A stretch of 47,257 nucleotides of DNA from DATGIQ01 sp035295665 (GCA_035295665.1 DATGIQ010000584.1:1-47257); one strand, 5' to 3'; counted from the stretch's first letter, positions 7,798 to 17,265 are shown. Numbers and translations: made by a program. Notes: a model not told the origin generated them from the letters alone.

Positions 7798-9561
7798 ATG
7801 CAACTTCAATGCCATACGGAGTGCCGCGGTCGTCTCATGAGGGTCGCTCTGCTGGGTCTTGGTTGTGTCGGCCTCTGGCTTCTGAGCCCGCTGAGCACGA
7901 TTGCCTTGGCCGAGACTCCGGCCGTCAAATCGAGGGCGAAGGCCCAAGCCAAGTCGTATGGCAATTCGGATGGACGAGCGCCCCTGGTGTCGCCGGAGAG
8001 TTGGGGCACGGCCAAAAAGGTTCCCCTTCGACCCGGCGAGATCGATCAGCTCCTTGCCACGGAACTGCACACGGAAAAGATCACTCCAGCGCCGTTGACG
8101 ACGGATGAGGAATTCCTCCGCCGCGTCAGCCTCGACCTGACCGGCCACCTCCCGTTGCCGGCGGACGTCGATGAGTTTGTCGCGGACAATCGCCCCAACA
8201 AGCGGGCCAAACTGATCGACCGGCTTCTCGATAGCGAAGAGTATGCCCGTCACTGGGCGCAATACTGGCGCGATGTGATCTCGGCTCAGGCCACGGTGCC
8301 GCAGCCCTTGGTTCGGCTCGGCCGGGATGTGGCGCTGGAAACCTGGCTCTTCGAAGAGATCAAGGCCAATCGCAGCTGGGCTGACATGGCGCGGGCCATG
8401 ATCACTGCCGAGGGCAACTTGCAGTTGAACGCTCCCGAGACTGCCGGCCCCGTGGCGTATCTGCTGGGTCACATGGGACCCGACGCCGACAATGAGCGCG
8501 CTGCCGAGACAGCCCGGCTCTTCCTGGGCATCCAGATTCAATGTGCCCAGTGCCATGATCACCCCAGCGACATCTGGAAGCGGAACCAGTTCCATGAATT
8601 GGCGGCCTATTTTGGGCGGACGCGCGAACGGCAGAATGCCGCCGCCGGACGCGGCCTCGAATTGGTTTCCGCCCCGCAGGGAGAACATCGGATGCCGAGC
8701 CTGGATGATCCGAAGAAATCCACGGTTATCCATCCGCGCTTCTTGAGCGGAGCGGCCATTCCGCCGCAGGAGGGGGATAAGGAACGCCGCAGGGCGCTCG
8801 CCCAAGCCATCACCTCCAAGGAGAACTACTGGTTTGCGGCAGCCTACGTAAACCGCATCTGGGGTGTTCTCATGGGCCAATCGTTTTACCAACCGGTCGA
8901 CGATATGGGACCTAAGAAGGAGGTCGTCTTCCCCAGCGTCTTGATCCGGCTGGCGGCTTCGTTCCAGGCAGAGAACTACGACACGAAGAGTCTGATCCGC
9001 GCGGTGCTCAACAGCGAGGCCTACCAGCGCGAGATCCGTCTGGGCGATTCGGCCGAACAGCATCTGCGTTTTGCCGCGGCCTGTCCCACGCGGCTGCGGC
9101 CGGACGCGCTGTGGCAGGCGTTGGTCAACGTGCTCGGGGCTCCCCGGGAGCGGCCACCCCAGGCCGGCAACGTACGTCCAGGATTGATTGCCGGTGGCTT
9201 GGCCGCCCGTCTGCGATCCTTTGAAGCGCAGTTCAAGCGGGAGTTCAACTTTGATCCTTCCTTGAAAGCCGACGAAGTTGAGGGGAGCATCCCGCAAGCC
9301 TTGCTGCTGATGAATAACTCCGTGTTCGATCAGCGGATTCAGGCCAAGGGAACCAACTTCCTCAGCCGGATCCTGAAGGCCTATCCCAACAACGAGGATG
9401 CCGTGCGTATTTTGTACCTGCGCACCCTGGCCCGGAAGCCGACGAGCCGCGAGCAGGACAAGTGCCAGCAATACATTGCCAGAGTCGGCAACCGGACGGA
9501 AGCGTTTGAGGACCTCCTCTGGGCCCTGATTAACTCCACGGAATTTTTGACCAAGCGATAA
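7798..9561 (+). CDS. DUF1549/DUF1553-type planctomycete protein, exported
   Basis: A 587-residue protein with a hydrophobic leader (about residues 14-38). A DUF1549 domain begins near RPGEIDQLLATELHTEKITP and contains SLDLTGHLPLPADVDEF. CAQCHDHPSDIWKRNQFHEL lies in the middle and DUF1553-like features (AYVNRIWGVLMGQSFYQPVD, LMNNSVFDQRIQ) in the second half. The CAQCH motif matches CxxCH. This family is greatly expanded in planctomycetes and nearly always precedes a DUF1501 gene, as here (gap 28 bases). Function unproven; a role in processing external polymers or electron transfer has been suggested. The ATG at 7798 has GGAG nine bases upstream; a later ATG at 7837 would give a tidier signal peptide. 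A TACAAT box at 7752-7757 could be the -10. Confidence 0.87.
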   Translation: MQLQCHTECRGRLMRVALLGLGCVGLWLLSPLSTIALAETPAVKSRAKAQAKSYGNSDGRAPLVSPESWGTAKKVPLRPGEIDQLLATELHTEKITPAPLTTDEEFLRRVSLDLTGHLPLPADVDEFVADNRPNKRAKLIDRLLDSEEYARHWAQYWRDVISAQATVPQPLVRLGRDVALETWLFEEIKANRSWADMARAMITAEGNLQLNAPETAGPVAYLLGHMGPDADNERAAETARLFLGIQIQCAQCHDHPSDIWKRNQFHELAAYFGRTRERQNAAAGRGLELVSAPQGEHRMPSLDDPKKSTVIHPRFLSGAAIPPQEGDKERRRALAQAITSKENYWFAAAYVNRIWGVLMGQSFYQPVDDMGPKKEVVFPSVLIRLAASFQAENYDTKSLIRAVLNSEAYQREIRLGDSAEQHLRFAAACPTRLRPDALWQALVNVLGAPRERPPQAGNVRPGLIAGGLAARLRSFEAQFKREFNFDPSLKADEVEGSIPQALLLMNNSVFDQRIQAKGTNFLSRILKAYPNNEDAVRILYLRTLARKPTSREQDKCQQYIARVGNRTEAFEDLLWALINSTEFLTKR

Positions 9562-9589
9562 CCACCCTTCACCTTCTGGGTATTTGGAC

Positions 9590-10906
9590 ATGACCGTGCA
9601 ATCGTTGATGCAGTTACAGACCAGTCGCGATGGTGTCATCTGCCGGCGCACGTTTCTGCGCGACGTGGCTGCGAGCGGCGTCGCAGTGGGCGCTCTCAGC
9701 TGGAAGGATGCCGTTGCCCTGCAAGCCGAAGAGCTGCGAAAACGGGGCATGGCCTGCATCCTGCTGTTCATGACGGGCGGGCCGAGCCAGTTCGAAACGT
9801 TCGACCCCAAACCGGGGACCAAGACCGGCGGGCCGACCAAGTCCATGCCCACTTCGGCCCCGGGCATCCACATTGCCGAAGGTTGGGACAACGTGGCCAA
9901 GGCGATGAAGGACATCGCCCTGATCCGTTCCATGACGAACAAGGAAGGCGCCCATCCGCGTGCCCAATACCAGCTGCACACCGGTTACATTCCGTCGGGC
10001 AGCGTCAAATATCCCTCGCTGGGTTCCCTCGTGGCTTCGGAATTGGGCGCTCCGGATTTTGATCTGCCGCACTTCGTCAGCATTGCCGGCGGCGGACCCC
10101 TCATGAACACGGCCAATATCGGTTCAGGCTTTCTGGGAATGGGCGTGGCCCCGTTTGTCGTTGCCGATCCGCTCAAGATGCCGAACAACGTCGAATTGCC
10201 CCGGAGTGTCTCGGACGGGCGCTTTGTTCGCCGAATGGGTGTGCTTCAAGAATTGGAAGAAGAATTCAGCCGGTCCGGGGGCGGTCCGCGCGTGGAAGAT
10301 CACAAGGTCCTCTACCAGAATGCCGCCCGCATGGTGCGCAGCCCCCGCCTGAAGGCATTCGACGTGAGCCAGGAGACGGACCAGATCCGGGATCGGTACG
10401 GACGGACGCCGTTTGGCCAGGGCTGTCTGCTCGCCCGCCGGCTCGTGGAACAGGGGGTCACGTTTGTCGAAATTGGCTCGTTCGGCTGGGACACGCACAA
10501 CGATAATTTCAACGCCGTCGCCCGGCTCCGGGGATCGGTTGATCCAGCGTTTGGCGCCTTGGTGGCCGACTTGAAAGAACGCGGCATGCTGGACAAGACG
10601 TTGGTTATCTGGATGGGTGAATTCGGCCGGACGCCGACCATCAACGCCGGCCGCAACGGGCGCGATCACTTCCCGCGGGCCTTCAGCGTGGCGATGGCCG
10701 GCGGAGGCGTCAAGGGTGGCCAGGTGATCGGCTCGACCAATGCCGAAGGAACCGACATCGCTGATCGGCCGGTCACGGTCCCGGATCTGTTCTGTAGCTT
10801 CTGCCATGCTCTAAAAATCAATCCTCGCAAGGAAAACATCAGCGGCCTGGGCCGACCGATCAAGATCGTGGACGGCGGAGAGGCAGTGAAGGAATTGTTC
10901 GCGTAA
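9590..10906 (+). CDS. DUF1501 protein with Tat-type leader
   Basis: A 438-residue DUF1501 protein of the alkaline-phosphatase/sulfatase-like superfamily. The twin-arginine motif RRTFLRD is at residues 19-25, followed by a weakly hydrophobic stretch (VAASGVAVGALSW), so export through Tat is likely. Family landmarks are CILLFMTGGPSQFETFDPKP, the WDTHNDNF segment and the late LVIWMGEFGRTPTINAGRNG followed by DHFPRAFSV, which hold the acidic and histidine residues expected at a metal site. It follows the DUF1549 gene by 28 bases and the two surely form an operon. The ATG at 9590 is used; ATG 9608 is possible. Substrate unknown. Confidence 0.88.
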   Translation: MTVQSLMQLQTSRDGVICRRTFLRDVAASGVAVGALSWKDAVALQAEELRKRGMACILLFMTGGPSQFETFDPKPGTKTGGPTKSMPTSAPGIHIAEGWDNVAKAMKDIALIRSMTNKEGAHPRAQYQLHTGYIPSGSVKYPSLGSLVASELGAPDFDLPHFVSIAGGGPLMNTANIGSGFLGMGVAPFVVADPLKMPNNVELPRSVSDGRFVRRMGVLQELEEEFSRSGGGPRVEDHKVLYQNAARMVRSPRLKAFDVSQETDQIRDRYGRTPFGQGCLLARRLVEQGVTFVEIGSFGWDTHNDNFNAVARLRGSVDPAFGALVADLKERGMLDKTLVIWMGEFGRTPTINAGRNGRDHFPRAFSVAMAGGGVKGGQVIGSTNAEGTDIADRPVTVPDLFCSFCHALKINPRKENISGLGRPIKIVDGGEAVKELFA

Positions 10907-10917
10907 GCCACGGTTTC

Positions 10918-10957
10918 GCGGCGGTTCGCCCAACTGCGCGATTCGACGAACCGCCGC
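10918..10957. terminator. Inverted repeat between convergent genes
   Basis: GCGGCGGTTCG (10918-10928) pairs perfectly with CGAACCGCCGC (10947-10957) across an 18-base loop, between the stop of the DUF1501 gene and the stop of the convergent metallohydrolase gene. It could end transcription both ways. No T-run follows on either strand. Confidence 0.5.
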
Positions 10958-10979
10958 TAACCGACACAGATCCGAATTA

Positions 10980-13370
10980 TCAACTCCCTTCCGGCGCCTC
11001 GGCTGCAATCTTCCGATAGTGTTCGATGGCCCGCAAAAATGTCTGGTGCGCCTCCGCGCGCTCATTGTCGGCAATTTTGCGGTTCCGTGCACGCCAGAGT
11101 TGTTCGATCGTTCCCGCACACCACAGAGCACTCTTCCGAGAGGCGCGGATCGGCTTGCCGCCCACCAGGACATTGACCGGATTGGTGTGCAGCTGTGGAA
11201 AGTGTCGCAGGGCGATCCAGCTACTGCGGTCAATCTTGGTTTCAAAGGCCAGATCGTGAGGCTGGTCGTCGGCCGGCACTTCCTTCGAGTCCACCGCCAC
11301 GCCGTTCACCACCAAATCCACACGCCGGTTCTTGGCTGCCGGGGCCCGGCCACCAACCGCGGTTCCCAGCGGCATTTCGGCCGCGAAGGCCACCTTTGCC
11401 TGGACGGACACCTTGCCCGGTTGCTCCAGGGCCACGTCGCCATATCCCGGAGCTTGGCCGTTCACCCTGAATTCCAGGGCGTGAGCGTAGCCATCGGAGA
11501 TATACGAGCGGCCCTTGGCCAGACCAGCGCACCAGGTGGCGAAGTCCACATGGTCCACTTTGCCCAGATGGACATAGACGCGCCCCTGGCCAACCCGGCT
11601 GCCGCTGATGCACGGAAAATCGGTCTCCCCGCTGGCTTTTAGCGGGAAACCACAATTCATGATGTGATACCAGCAGTTCCACTCCGGCACCCGGCTGGTG
11701 TCCATCGCGCTGATGAAATCGCACAATCCCTGCTCGACCGTGACACAGATCTCCTGCGCCCCGATCCCAGCCATCTCGGGAATTGCGAGGTTGGGAAGAC
11801 GGTTGGCCACACGGGAAATGCTTTGACGCAGTTCCGGTTCGGTAAGCTTGCCATCCTTGTCGCTGTCGATAGCCGCGAAGTCCTCCGGCAAGAGCCCTTG
11901 GGTCGCCTCCTGTTGGCTAATCGTGCCGTCCTTGTCTTTGTCCAGCTCGGCGAGCAGCCGTTGGGCCGCGAAGGCCGGCACCACTTCCAGGCCGTTGGCG
12001 GAATGGGCATAGCCCGTGACTCCGCCTTGCTTCTTGGCCCAGCGCATCACCGGTGTGGTCCACGTCGGCCAACCTTTGATGCTGGTGCCTTCCGATCCTG
12101 GATAGGTCTGATCCTTCAGGTTGAGCAGACAGACATGCCCCAGGTTCTGCGAACCGAACCCGCTGATTTCGAGATCGTACTTGATGACGGTAAATGGCTC
12201 ACTCAGCTTGTTGACGGTCGGCTCGAAGAACTGCCGTTGAAAGTCGTAACACGGCCCCCACGTCAGATTGCAGCCGACATTCAACCCTTCCCCCTTGACA
12301 TGGAGGAACATGTCCTGGGCAAAGACACCCTCGGTGGGATTGGTGTAGTGGGCACAGCCGGCGGCGTGGATATGATGATCGCCACTGTAAAAACCATAAT
12401 CATTGGCGTTGATCCAACGCTCGAGCTGGACGTGGATCTGGGTGTCGCCTTTCTGGGGGACGGCAATCTTGCGTTGGAGCTGCCGGTACTCGGGCCCCCG
12501 GCCATAGGTCATGATGAATTCGCCCGGCGGCAGCACGACTGTGCCGCCGTTGTGGCGATAAATCTGGTCCTGAAAGAAGAAATCGGGGGCCAACCGTTTG
12601 GCCTTCGGCGGGTAAACCTGGCCAGTCTTGTCGCGGAATGTGAAGCGCCCCGTCGTGGGTTTGCCATCTATATCGGTGACGAACAGCGGGACGCGAATGC
12701 CCGGCTGGACGGTGAAGAGAATCGGCACTTCTCCACGGAAGCCGAGGTCCTGAGTCCCCTGGCCGACATCGAAGCTTAACGTCGCCTCCCGTTTGCCGGC
12801 TTCACCACTGTAGATCAGGGCCAGCGCGTATTCGACCTTCAGCCCGCCCAGCTTGGTCGTCATGGGCGGGCTTGTGAACATCTCCGCCTGGAGAAAGCGG
12901 TCCTTGTCCGCGCCAGGGTCATTCTTGGCACCACCGCCGGAATAGACCGGACCCGACTGGGGACTGGAAATGCGGAGCGGCTTCTGAACTGTGCTGTCAT
13001 TGATCACCTTGATCATGACGGGAACGAACCCCCCTTGCTGCAGCGTGGCCGGGGCCGGACCACGGGCCGCCTTTACCCGCGATTCTGGGTTGAGTGTCAC
13101 GACCACCAGAACGTGCGGATCGAGCAGTTCTTGAATCTTGCGAGCGTCCCGCGCTTTGCCTGCGGCTTTCAGGGCAGCCTCCGTATCCGCCGGCAGCGAA
13201 GCGCCCAGGAATTGCAGTGCATCCAGCAACCGCTGTGCGTTGCCCGCCAGCGGTTGGCCCTCAACGTCGATCGGGTCCAACTTCTGGGCTTGCGCAACCT
13301 GCACGAAGCCGAAGGCGGCCAGGGCCAATGCCAGCCCCCAACGGCAGAGACATGTTTGGAGCATCCTCAT
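10980..13370 (-). CDS. CehA/McbA-family metallohydrolase with inserted EF-hands, exported
   Basis: A 796-residue exported protein. Residues 1-29 are a signal peptide ending VAQAQ. The middle contains a PHP/CehA-type metal site beginning GDHHIHAAGC (330-339), with later histidines in GYAHSANG and CWYHIMN. Two calcium-binding EF-hand loops, DKDKDGTISQQE (477-488) and DSDKDGKLTEPE (502-513), lie within the hydrolase part. The N-terminal 300 residues are beta-rich and carry no family I can name. McbA and CehA hydrolyse aryl carbamates; relatives in planctomycetes probably act on other esters or phosphoesters. The start at 13370 is supported by GAGGA seven bases upstream. The gene converges with the DUF1501 gene. 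Confidence 0.8.
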   Translation of the reverse strand: MRMLQTCLCRWGLALALAAFGFVQVAQAQKLDPIDVEGQPLAGNAQRLLDALQFLGASLPADTEAALKAAGKARDARKIQELLDPHVLVVVTLNPESRVKAARGPAPATLQQGGFVPVMIKVINDSTVQKPLRISSPQSGPVYSGGGAKNDPGADKDRFLQAEMFTSPPMTTKLGGLKVEYALALIYSGEAGKREATLSFDVGQGTQDLGFRGEVPILFTVQPGIRVPLFVTDIDGKPTTGRFTFRDKTGQVYPPKAKRLAPDFFFQDQIYRHNGGTVVLPPGEFIMTYGRGPEYRQLQRKIAVPQKGDTQIHVQLERWINANDYGFYSGDHHIHAAGCAHYTNPTEGVFAQDMFLHVKGEGLNVGCNLTWGPCYDFQRQFFEPTVNKLSEPFTVIKYDLEISGFGSQNLGHVCLLNLKDQTYPGSEGTSIKGWPTWTTPVMRWAKKQGGVTGYAHSANGLEVVPAFAAQRLLAELDKDKDGTISQQEATQGLLPEDFAAIDSDKDGKLTEPELRQSISRVANRLPNLAIPEMAGIGAQEICVTVEQGLCDFISAMDTSRVPEWNCWYHIMNCGFPLKASGETDFPCISGSRVGQGRVYVHLGKVDHVDFATWCAGLAKGRSYISDGYAHALEFRVNGQAPGYGDVALEQPGKVSVQAKVAFAAEMPLGTAVGGRAPAAKNRRVDLVVNGVAVDSKEVPADDQPHDLAFETKIDRSSWIALRHFPQLHTNPVNVLVGGKPIRASRKSALWCAGTIEQLWRARNRKIADNERAEAHQTFLRAIEHYRKIAAEAPEGS

Positions 13371-13869
13371 CGTGGTTTCCTCTACGCAGTGCGAAAGTTC
13401 GGTTTTGTGGGTCAATCGTGAGCATACCGGTTGTGCGCCTGAAGGTCCAGCCAGGCGCGCACGGTTGGGTAGCGGTCGCAACCATCCCCGCGAGACGTAC
13501 CCAAGCACCGGGCAGAAGGTGCAAGTCTTTGGTCAGCAAGGCGGCTGTCGGGCTGCCTTCCTTGACTCTCGCCGGCGGTTCAGTGAGAGCCCGGCGAAGA
13601 AGATCGTGAATGGTGAGACGAGGGCGAATCGGCCAGAAGGGTAGTAACCCTTTCGCAGGAGCTTGCCTCCTACCGCAGTACGATTCTCTCGTTCGTGACA
13701 GGTTCCATCGTTATCTAAGCAGGCGGAGTTGCGACGGCCACGCAAGACCGCAGGGCCACCGGATCTACGAGGGATTCGGAGCTCATTAACACTGCATCGA
13801 CTGGCCATCCTTCCGCCATTTTTAATTGCGGGCGAGGGAGAAAAAAGCGACTTCGGCATCGACTCGGCC
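13371..13869. other. Intergenic stretch without recognisable gene
   Basis: About 500 bases upstream of the metallohydrolase gene. Short open frames on both strands have no family resemblance and no ribosome binding site. The part near 13800-13870 is relatively A-rich. Nothing else is seen. Confidence 0.5.
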
Positions 13870-14118
13870 TGAGAAGCTACCCTGGAAAAAGAAGGCGCGC
13901 GATCTCGCCCGGATCACGGGATGATGCAGACAATCTGCTCGGTCTGGGACGAGGGCAACCACTTGACCACCGCGGCCGACCAATCGTGGGACTCTGGTGT
14001 CCGCAACCGCGGAGCAATGTTCAGCCGGCCCTTCCCGATGGCCGGTACCTTCCCCTACTACTGCTTCGTCCATGGGGGGCAGCGGGGTCGGGAGGTCGAG
14101 CAGAGTGAACGTCCCCTG
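13870..14118 (+). pseudogene. Relic of a cupredoxin (plastocyanin-like) domain
   Basis: After an in-frame TGA at 13870-13872 the frame reads through VWDEGNHLTTAADQSW and then FPMAGTFPYYCFVHGG. This is the copper-site half of a plastocyanin-like domain, with the first histidine (EGNH) and the later cysteine and histidine (YYCFVHGG) in the right spacing. The final methionine region, expected as M-x-G soon after, is absent in this frame. One base over, the next frame gives MGGSGVGRSS and VNVP then a stop, consistent with a frameshift after the histidine. No signal peptide or first strands can be found upstream. I infer a decayed gene; it could also be the N-terminal part of a longer version of the next gene, which shares its frame. 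Confidence 0.45.
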
Positions 14119-14217
14119 ACGCAAGGCCATACGGAAAAACATCACGTGGCACTTCGCCTCGCGACGGGTCGCGAAGGCGAGGCGTCCGTGCCAACTCCCG
14201 CGAGGAAGGAGAGAACG

Positions 14218-15045
14218 ATGAAATGGGCTATCTGCTTTGGTGGAACCGTGTTATTGGTGCTCACTCTCCAGCAGGTCAACCTGGACGTGATCACCTTGAA
14301 TGGCATGCCGTGCGGTCTCGAAGGAAAACCTGGCGGCAGCCCATCACAAAAGGATCTGGACCGCCAAAAAAATCGCTACGCCATGCCGTCCGCGAGCGAT
14401 ATCGATCCCGAAGTGTCACTGGCGGCCATGCTGGCGCCCGGCAAGGACATAAAACGGTTCGACGCAACCAAGGCCGCGCGGATCCGGGGTTTCGTTATCG
14501 ATGTAAAAGTCGGTGGGAAAGAGAGCTGTAACTGCGAGGCGGCCGACCCGGCCGAGCGGGACACCCACATCGAGTTGGGCCTGGCGGACCGTGTGGACGA
14601 GAGGCAGCGAGTAATCGTCGAGGTCACGCCGCGGCTCCGGATCCTGAGGCGGAAGGCAGGCGAGGACTGGACAACCGATGCCCTCCGCGAAAAGTACCAG
14701 AAGCAATGGGTCGAGGTGACCGGCTGGCTGACCTTCGACACCGCCCACATCAAGCAGGCGGAAAACACGAATCCCGGCAACGAGGGGAATTGGCGGGCCA
14801 CGTGTTGGGAGATCCACCCAGTTACTAACATCACGCTGGTGGATGGCCCGCCAGCCGAGGCAAAGGATTTTCAGCCGGACAGTTTACGAGCCCTCCAAAG
14901 CCTGCACGCCGCGCACCTGACGCGCATTCCAGGAGGCAAAGCAGCACTCGGAAAATTCCACGAGGCCGTCCTGGAGAAGTTCAGTCCCGAAGAACGCAAG
15001 GAGGCCGAAGAGGAGGCCAGGGCGCGCAAGCTCGCCCCGAAATGA
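14218..15045 (+). CDS. Exported protein of unknown function
   Basis: A 275-residue protein, family not recognised. A hydrophobic leader (AICFGGTVLLVLTLQQV) begins at residue 4, so it is probably exported or membrane-anchored. The central part (about 80-200) looks beta-rich, with alternating strands such as RIRGFVIDVKVG, QRVIVEVTPRLRIL and QWVEVTGWLTFD, and ends in RATCWEIHPVTNITLVDG; an OB-like barrel is possible. The C-terminus is a charged helix. AAGGAGAG lies about five bases before the ATG at 14218, which decides the start even though the frame is open upstream through the cupredoxin relic. Confidence 0.7.
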   Translation: MKWAICFGGTVLLVLTLQQVNLDVITLNGMPCGLEGKPGGSPSQKDLDRQKNRYAMPSASDIDPEVSLAAMLAPGKDIKRFDATKAARIRGFVIDVKVGGKESCNCEAADPAERDTHIELGLADRVDERQRVIVEVTPRLRILRRKAGEDWTTDALREKYQKQWVEVTGWLTFDTAHIKQAENTNPGNEGNWRATCWEIHPVTNITLVDGPPAEAKDFQPDSLRALQSLHAAHLTRIPGGKAALGKFHEAVLEKFSPEERKEAEEEARARKLAPK

Positions 15046-15132
15046 CATGGCCGCGTCCCTTCGATCTCTGCCATTCCTGAACCGACGGGTACAAATGTTT
15101 AAGGATCTCACGAGTATCGCCCGGCGCCTCCT

Positions 15133-15393
15133 ATGAGGCGCTCCGGCACTTCCACGAGCAAAGAGGTCTGGAACGTGCTCGTCTTCGTCTCCGAGAACCT
15201 CAGGCCAATCTCCGCCGGAAGCATGGGAATCTTGCTCGGCGTCTTCTTGCTGTGGCTGGGTGTCCAAGTAGGTTCAGATAGCGGTGAACGCTCGGTCACC
15301 TACTTGGCCGGAGTGCTCGACGTAGCGGCCGCGCCCAAGACAGGGCCTTGGGGCCGAAAATTCACCGTAAATGCTACTCCCAGGGAGTTCTAA
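15133..15393 (+). CDS. Possible small membrane protein
   Basis: An 86-codon open frame with one convincing hydrophobic segment, SMGILLGVFLLWLGVQVG, at about residues 30-47. No ribosome binding site precedes the ATG and no family is recognised. It sits alone between the preceding exported protein and the convergent coiled-coil gene. It may equally be chance; the rest of the interval 15046-15461 shows nothing else. Confidence 0.25.
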   Translation: MRRSGTSTSKEVWNVLVFVSENLRPISAGSMGILLGVFLLWLGVQVGSDSGERSVTYLAGVLDVAAAPKTGPWGRKFTVNATPREF

Positions 15394-15461
15394 CCGCAGG
15401 TTTTCGCTTGGCTGCGACCGCCAGCCCGCGTGGCATCAGAGCAGAAGGCGGAGCGCAGAGG

Positions 15462-15977
15462 TCAGTTCTGTCCGGTGCCCGAGAGTGGGACAGCCTGCGG
15501 AGAAGCAGTCTGTCGTCCTTCGATGAAGGCGAGCCGCTCCCGCATGCGCTGGAGTTCGTGGGTCATCTCTTCCCGGAGCCGTTCGCTGGTCCGAAGCTCC
15601 GTTTCGAGCTGGGCCTTCGCTGTACTCAAATCGTCCAACTGCTTGAAGCGTTCTTTGATCTGATCCCGCAGCCGCTGTAGACTCTCCTTCTTGACCAGCT
15701 CGCTGGAGATTTCGTTGAAATGTTTGAGGTCGTTGCGGAGTTCCGTGAGCATGCCATTGTACTGCTCAAACAGGGCCAGGGCGATGAAGCCAACGGCGCT
15801 CAGAATGGTTCCGCCCATTCCCCACAGCAGGGGGCCCCGCCCGTGCTTTTTGGTCGAACGATTGGCCGGGGAAGTAATCACATGATCCATCGAAGCGTGG
15901 ACAAACTCCGACGGCGGGGTCGCCACAGAGGGAACCGTAGCCTCCCCTTTTCGTCCAAAGAAGCCGACTTGCTCCAT
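15462..15977 (-). CDS. Membrane-anchored coiled-coil protein
   Basis: A 171-residue protein with one membrane helix (GMGGTILSAVGFIALALFEQ, about residues 53-72) followed by a long coiled coil of roughly 80 residues (ELRNDLKHFNEISSELVKKE through REEMTHELQRMRERLAFIEG). The N-terminal 50 residues are polar and should be cytoplasmic or periplasmic depending on orientation; the KKHGRG just before the helix favours the N-terminus inside. The start at 15977 was preferred over the adjacent ATG because AAGGAG lies six bases before it. Family not recognised; a structural or tethering role is plausible. Confidence 0.75.
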   Translation of the reverse strand: MEQVGFFGRKGEATVPSVATPPSEFVHASMDHVITSPANRSTKKHGRGPLLWGMGGTILSAVGFIALALFEQYNGMLTELRNDLKHFNEISSELVKKESLQRLRDQIKERFKQLDDLSTAKAQLETELRTSERLREEMTHELQRMRERLAFIEGRQTASPQAVPLSGTGQN

Positions 15978-16155
15978 CATCTTCTCCTTAGGCCAAGCGC
16001 CTTGATCGGGTTACCTGCGCATGGGGCAGCAGCAGCGGGATATCAAAGAGAGGGGTCGGCGGCAAGGTGGATTGGGTCCAATCCGGGCTTCGGAAAATGA
16101 TCAGGCGTATACCGTCTTGTCGAGAGTAGCTTGACCGCGAAACCTGGGAAATCTC

Positions 16156-16184
16156 TTGACAACGCGTCGGCCACGGTTTACCAA
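16156..16184 (+). promoter_or_regulatory. Putative promoter of the DUF1559 gene
   Basis: A perfect -35 box TTGACA (16156-16161) is followed after 17 bases by TACCAA (16179-16184), a weak -10. The gene starts 46 bases downstream. Confidence 0.35.
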
Positions 16185-16230
16185 CGAGATACGACATTCC
16201 GATCCCGACTTCATCCAGAGGAGTTCGACC

Positions 16231-17265
16231 ATGCGCTCAGGTCCTTGCCGCCACCGGCGGGCGTTCACGCTCATCGAGTTGCTGGTGGTCATCGCCATCA
16301 TTGCTGTTCTGGTCGGACTCTTGCTCCCCGCCGTCCAGAAAGTGCGCGAGGCAGCTAACCGAGCGAGGTGCAGCAACAACCTCAAGCAATTGGCCCTCGG
16401 CTGTCACAGCTATCATGATGTCTTCACTTCGTTGCCACGCAACGGCGACCAGTTTCACCTCCGGCAATCGCATGATCAGAGCTGGATCAGCAGCATGCCG
16501 TACAATGAACCCGGCACCGGCTGCTGTGGCGTGGCCGGGCCTCATTGGAGCTGGATCGCCCGCTTACTCCAGCAGATCGAGGAGCAAAACCTCTATGCCC
16601 AAGCTGGAATCCCAATTAACAGCTTCAACCAAAATGCCACAACGCAGGCGGACTTGGCTGTGGATCTCAATGTCCTGACCTGTCCCAGCGACCTTTCCCC
16701 CCGCACGCGCACCACTTCCGCCGACTTAACCAATACGAAGGTGGCCGTGACCAATTACAAAGGCGTGAGTGGGGCCAACTGGGGCGCCGATTTTTTCCCG
16801 CAGAATCTCGAATCACGTTTCAACACCACCTACCCTAACCTGGGTACGAACAATTCCTATAATGGCCTCGAAAAAGGAGATGGCATTTTCTGGCGCGCGG
16901 ACATCCGCAAAGGGAACCTGAAGCTGACAGACATTTCCGATGGCACCAGTAACACGTTCATGATCGGCGAGGATGTGCCGGAAATGGTCTTGTGGAACGC
17001 CTGGGCCTATGCCAATGGAGCCAACGGCACGTGTGCCATTCCACCCAACACCGGCATTACGATCCCTACTGGAAACCACATTCTCGGCCCATCGGATAAT
17101 GGGAATTGGCCGGACCGCTATTCGTTTCGCAGCCGGCACCCGGGAGGGCTCCAATTTGCACTTGCCGACGGATCGGTGCGTTTCATCCGCGACTCCATCG
17201 GCCTTCAGACTTACCGGGGACTTGCAACCATTCGGGGGGGCGAAACAGTCAGCCCGGATGATTGA
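16231..17265 (+). CDS. DUF1559 prepilin-like protein
   Basis: A 344-residue protein of the DUF1559 family, very numerous in planctomycetes. The N-terminus has a type IV prepilin leader, basic residues then RRAFTLIELLVVIAIIAVLV, with the expected glutamate five residues after the cleavage site. The C-terminus carries the H-X9-DG signature as RHPGGLQFALADGSVRFI. The mature protein should be a pseudopilin-like surface or periplasmic protein assembled or anchored by type II/IV machinery. The start at 16231 has GAGGAG about seven bases upstream. The next gene, a lipoprotein, starts 70 bases later and is a probable operon partner, a pairing often seen in these bacteria. Confidence 0.92.
   Translation: MRSGPCRHRRAFTLIELLVVIAIIAVLVGLLLPAVQKVREAANRARCSNNLKQLALGCHSYHDVFTSLPRNGDQFHLRQSHDQSWISSMPYNEPGTGCCGVAGPHWSWIARLLQQIEEQNLYAQAGIPINSFNQNATTQADLAVDLNVLTCPSDLSPRTRTTSADLTNTKVAVTNYKGVSGANWGADFFPQNLESRFNTTYPNLGTNNSYNGLEKGDGIFWRADIRKGNLKLTDISDGTSNTFMIGEDVPEMVLWNAWAYANGANGTCAIPPNTGITIPTGNHILGPSDNGNWPDRYSFRSRHPGGLQFALADGSVRFIRDSIGLQTYRGLATIRGGETVSPDD

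Noticed and set aside
11664..12779. A 371-codon plus-strand frame opposite the CehA/McbA-like gene
   Set aside because: Antisense shadow; the minus-strand gene has signal peptide, metal motif and EF-hands.
13533..13859. A 108-codon minus-strand frame upstream of the metallohydrolase
   Set aside because: No family, no start site and biased composition; could not be supported.
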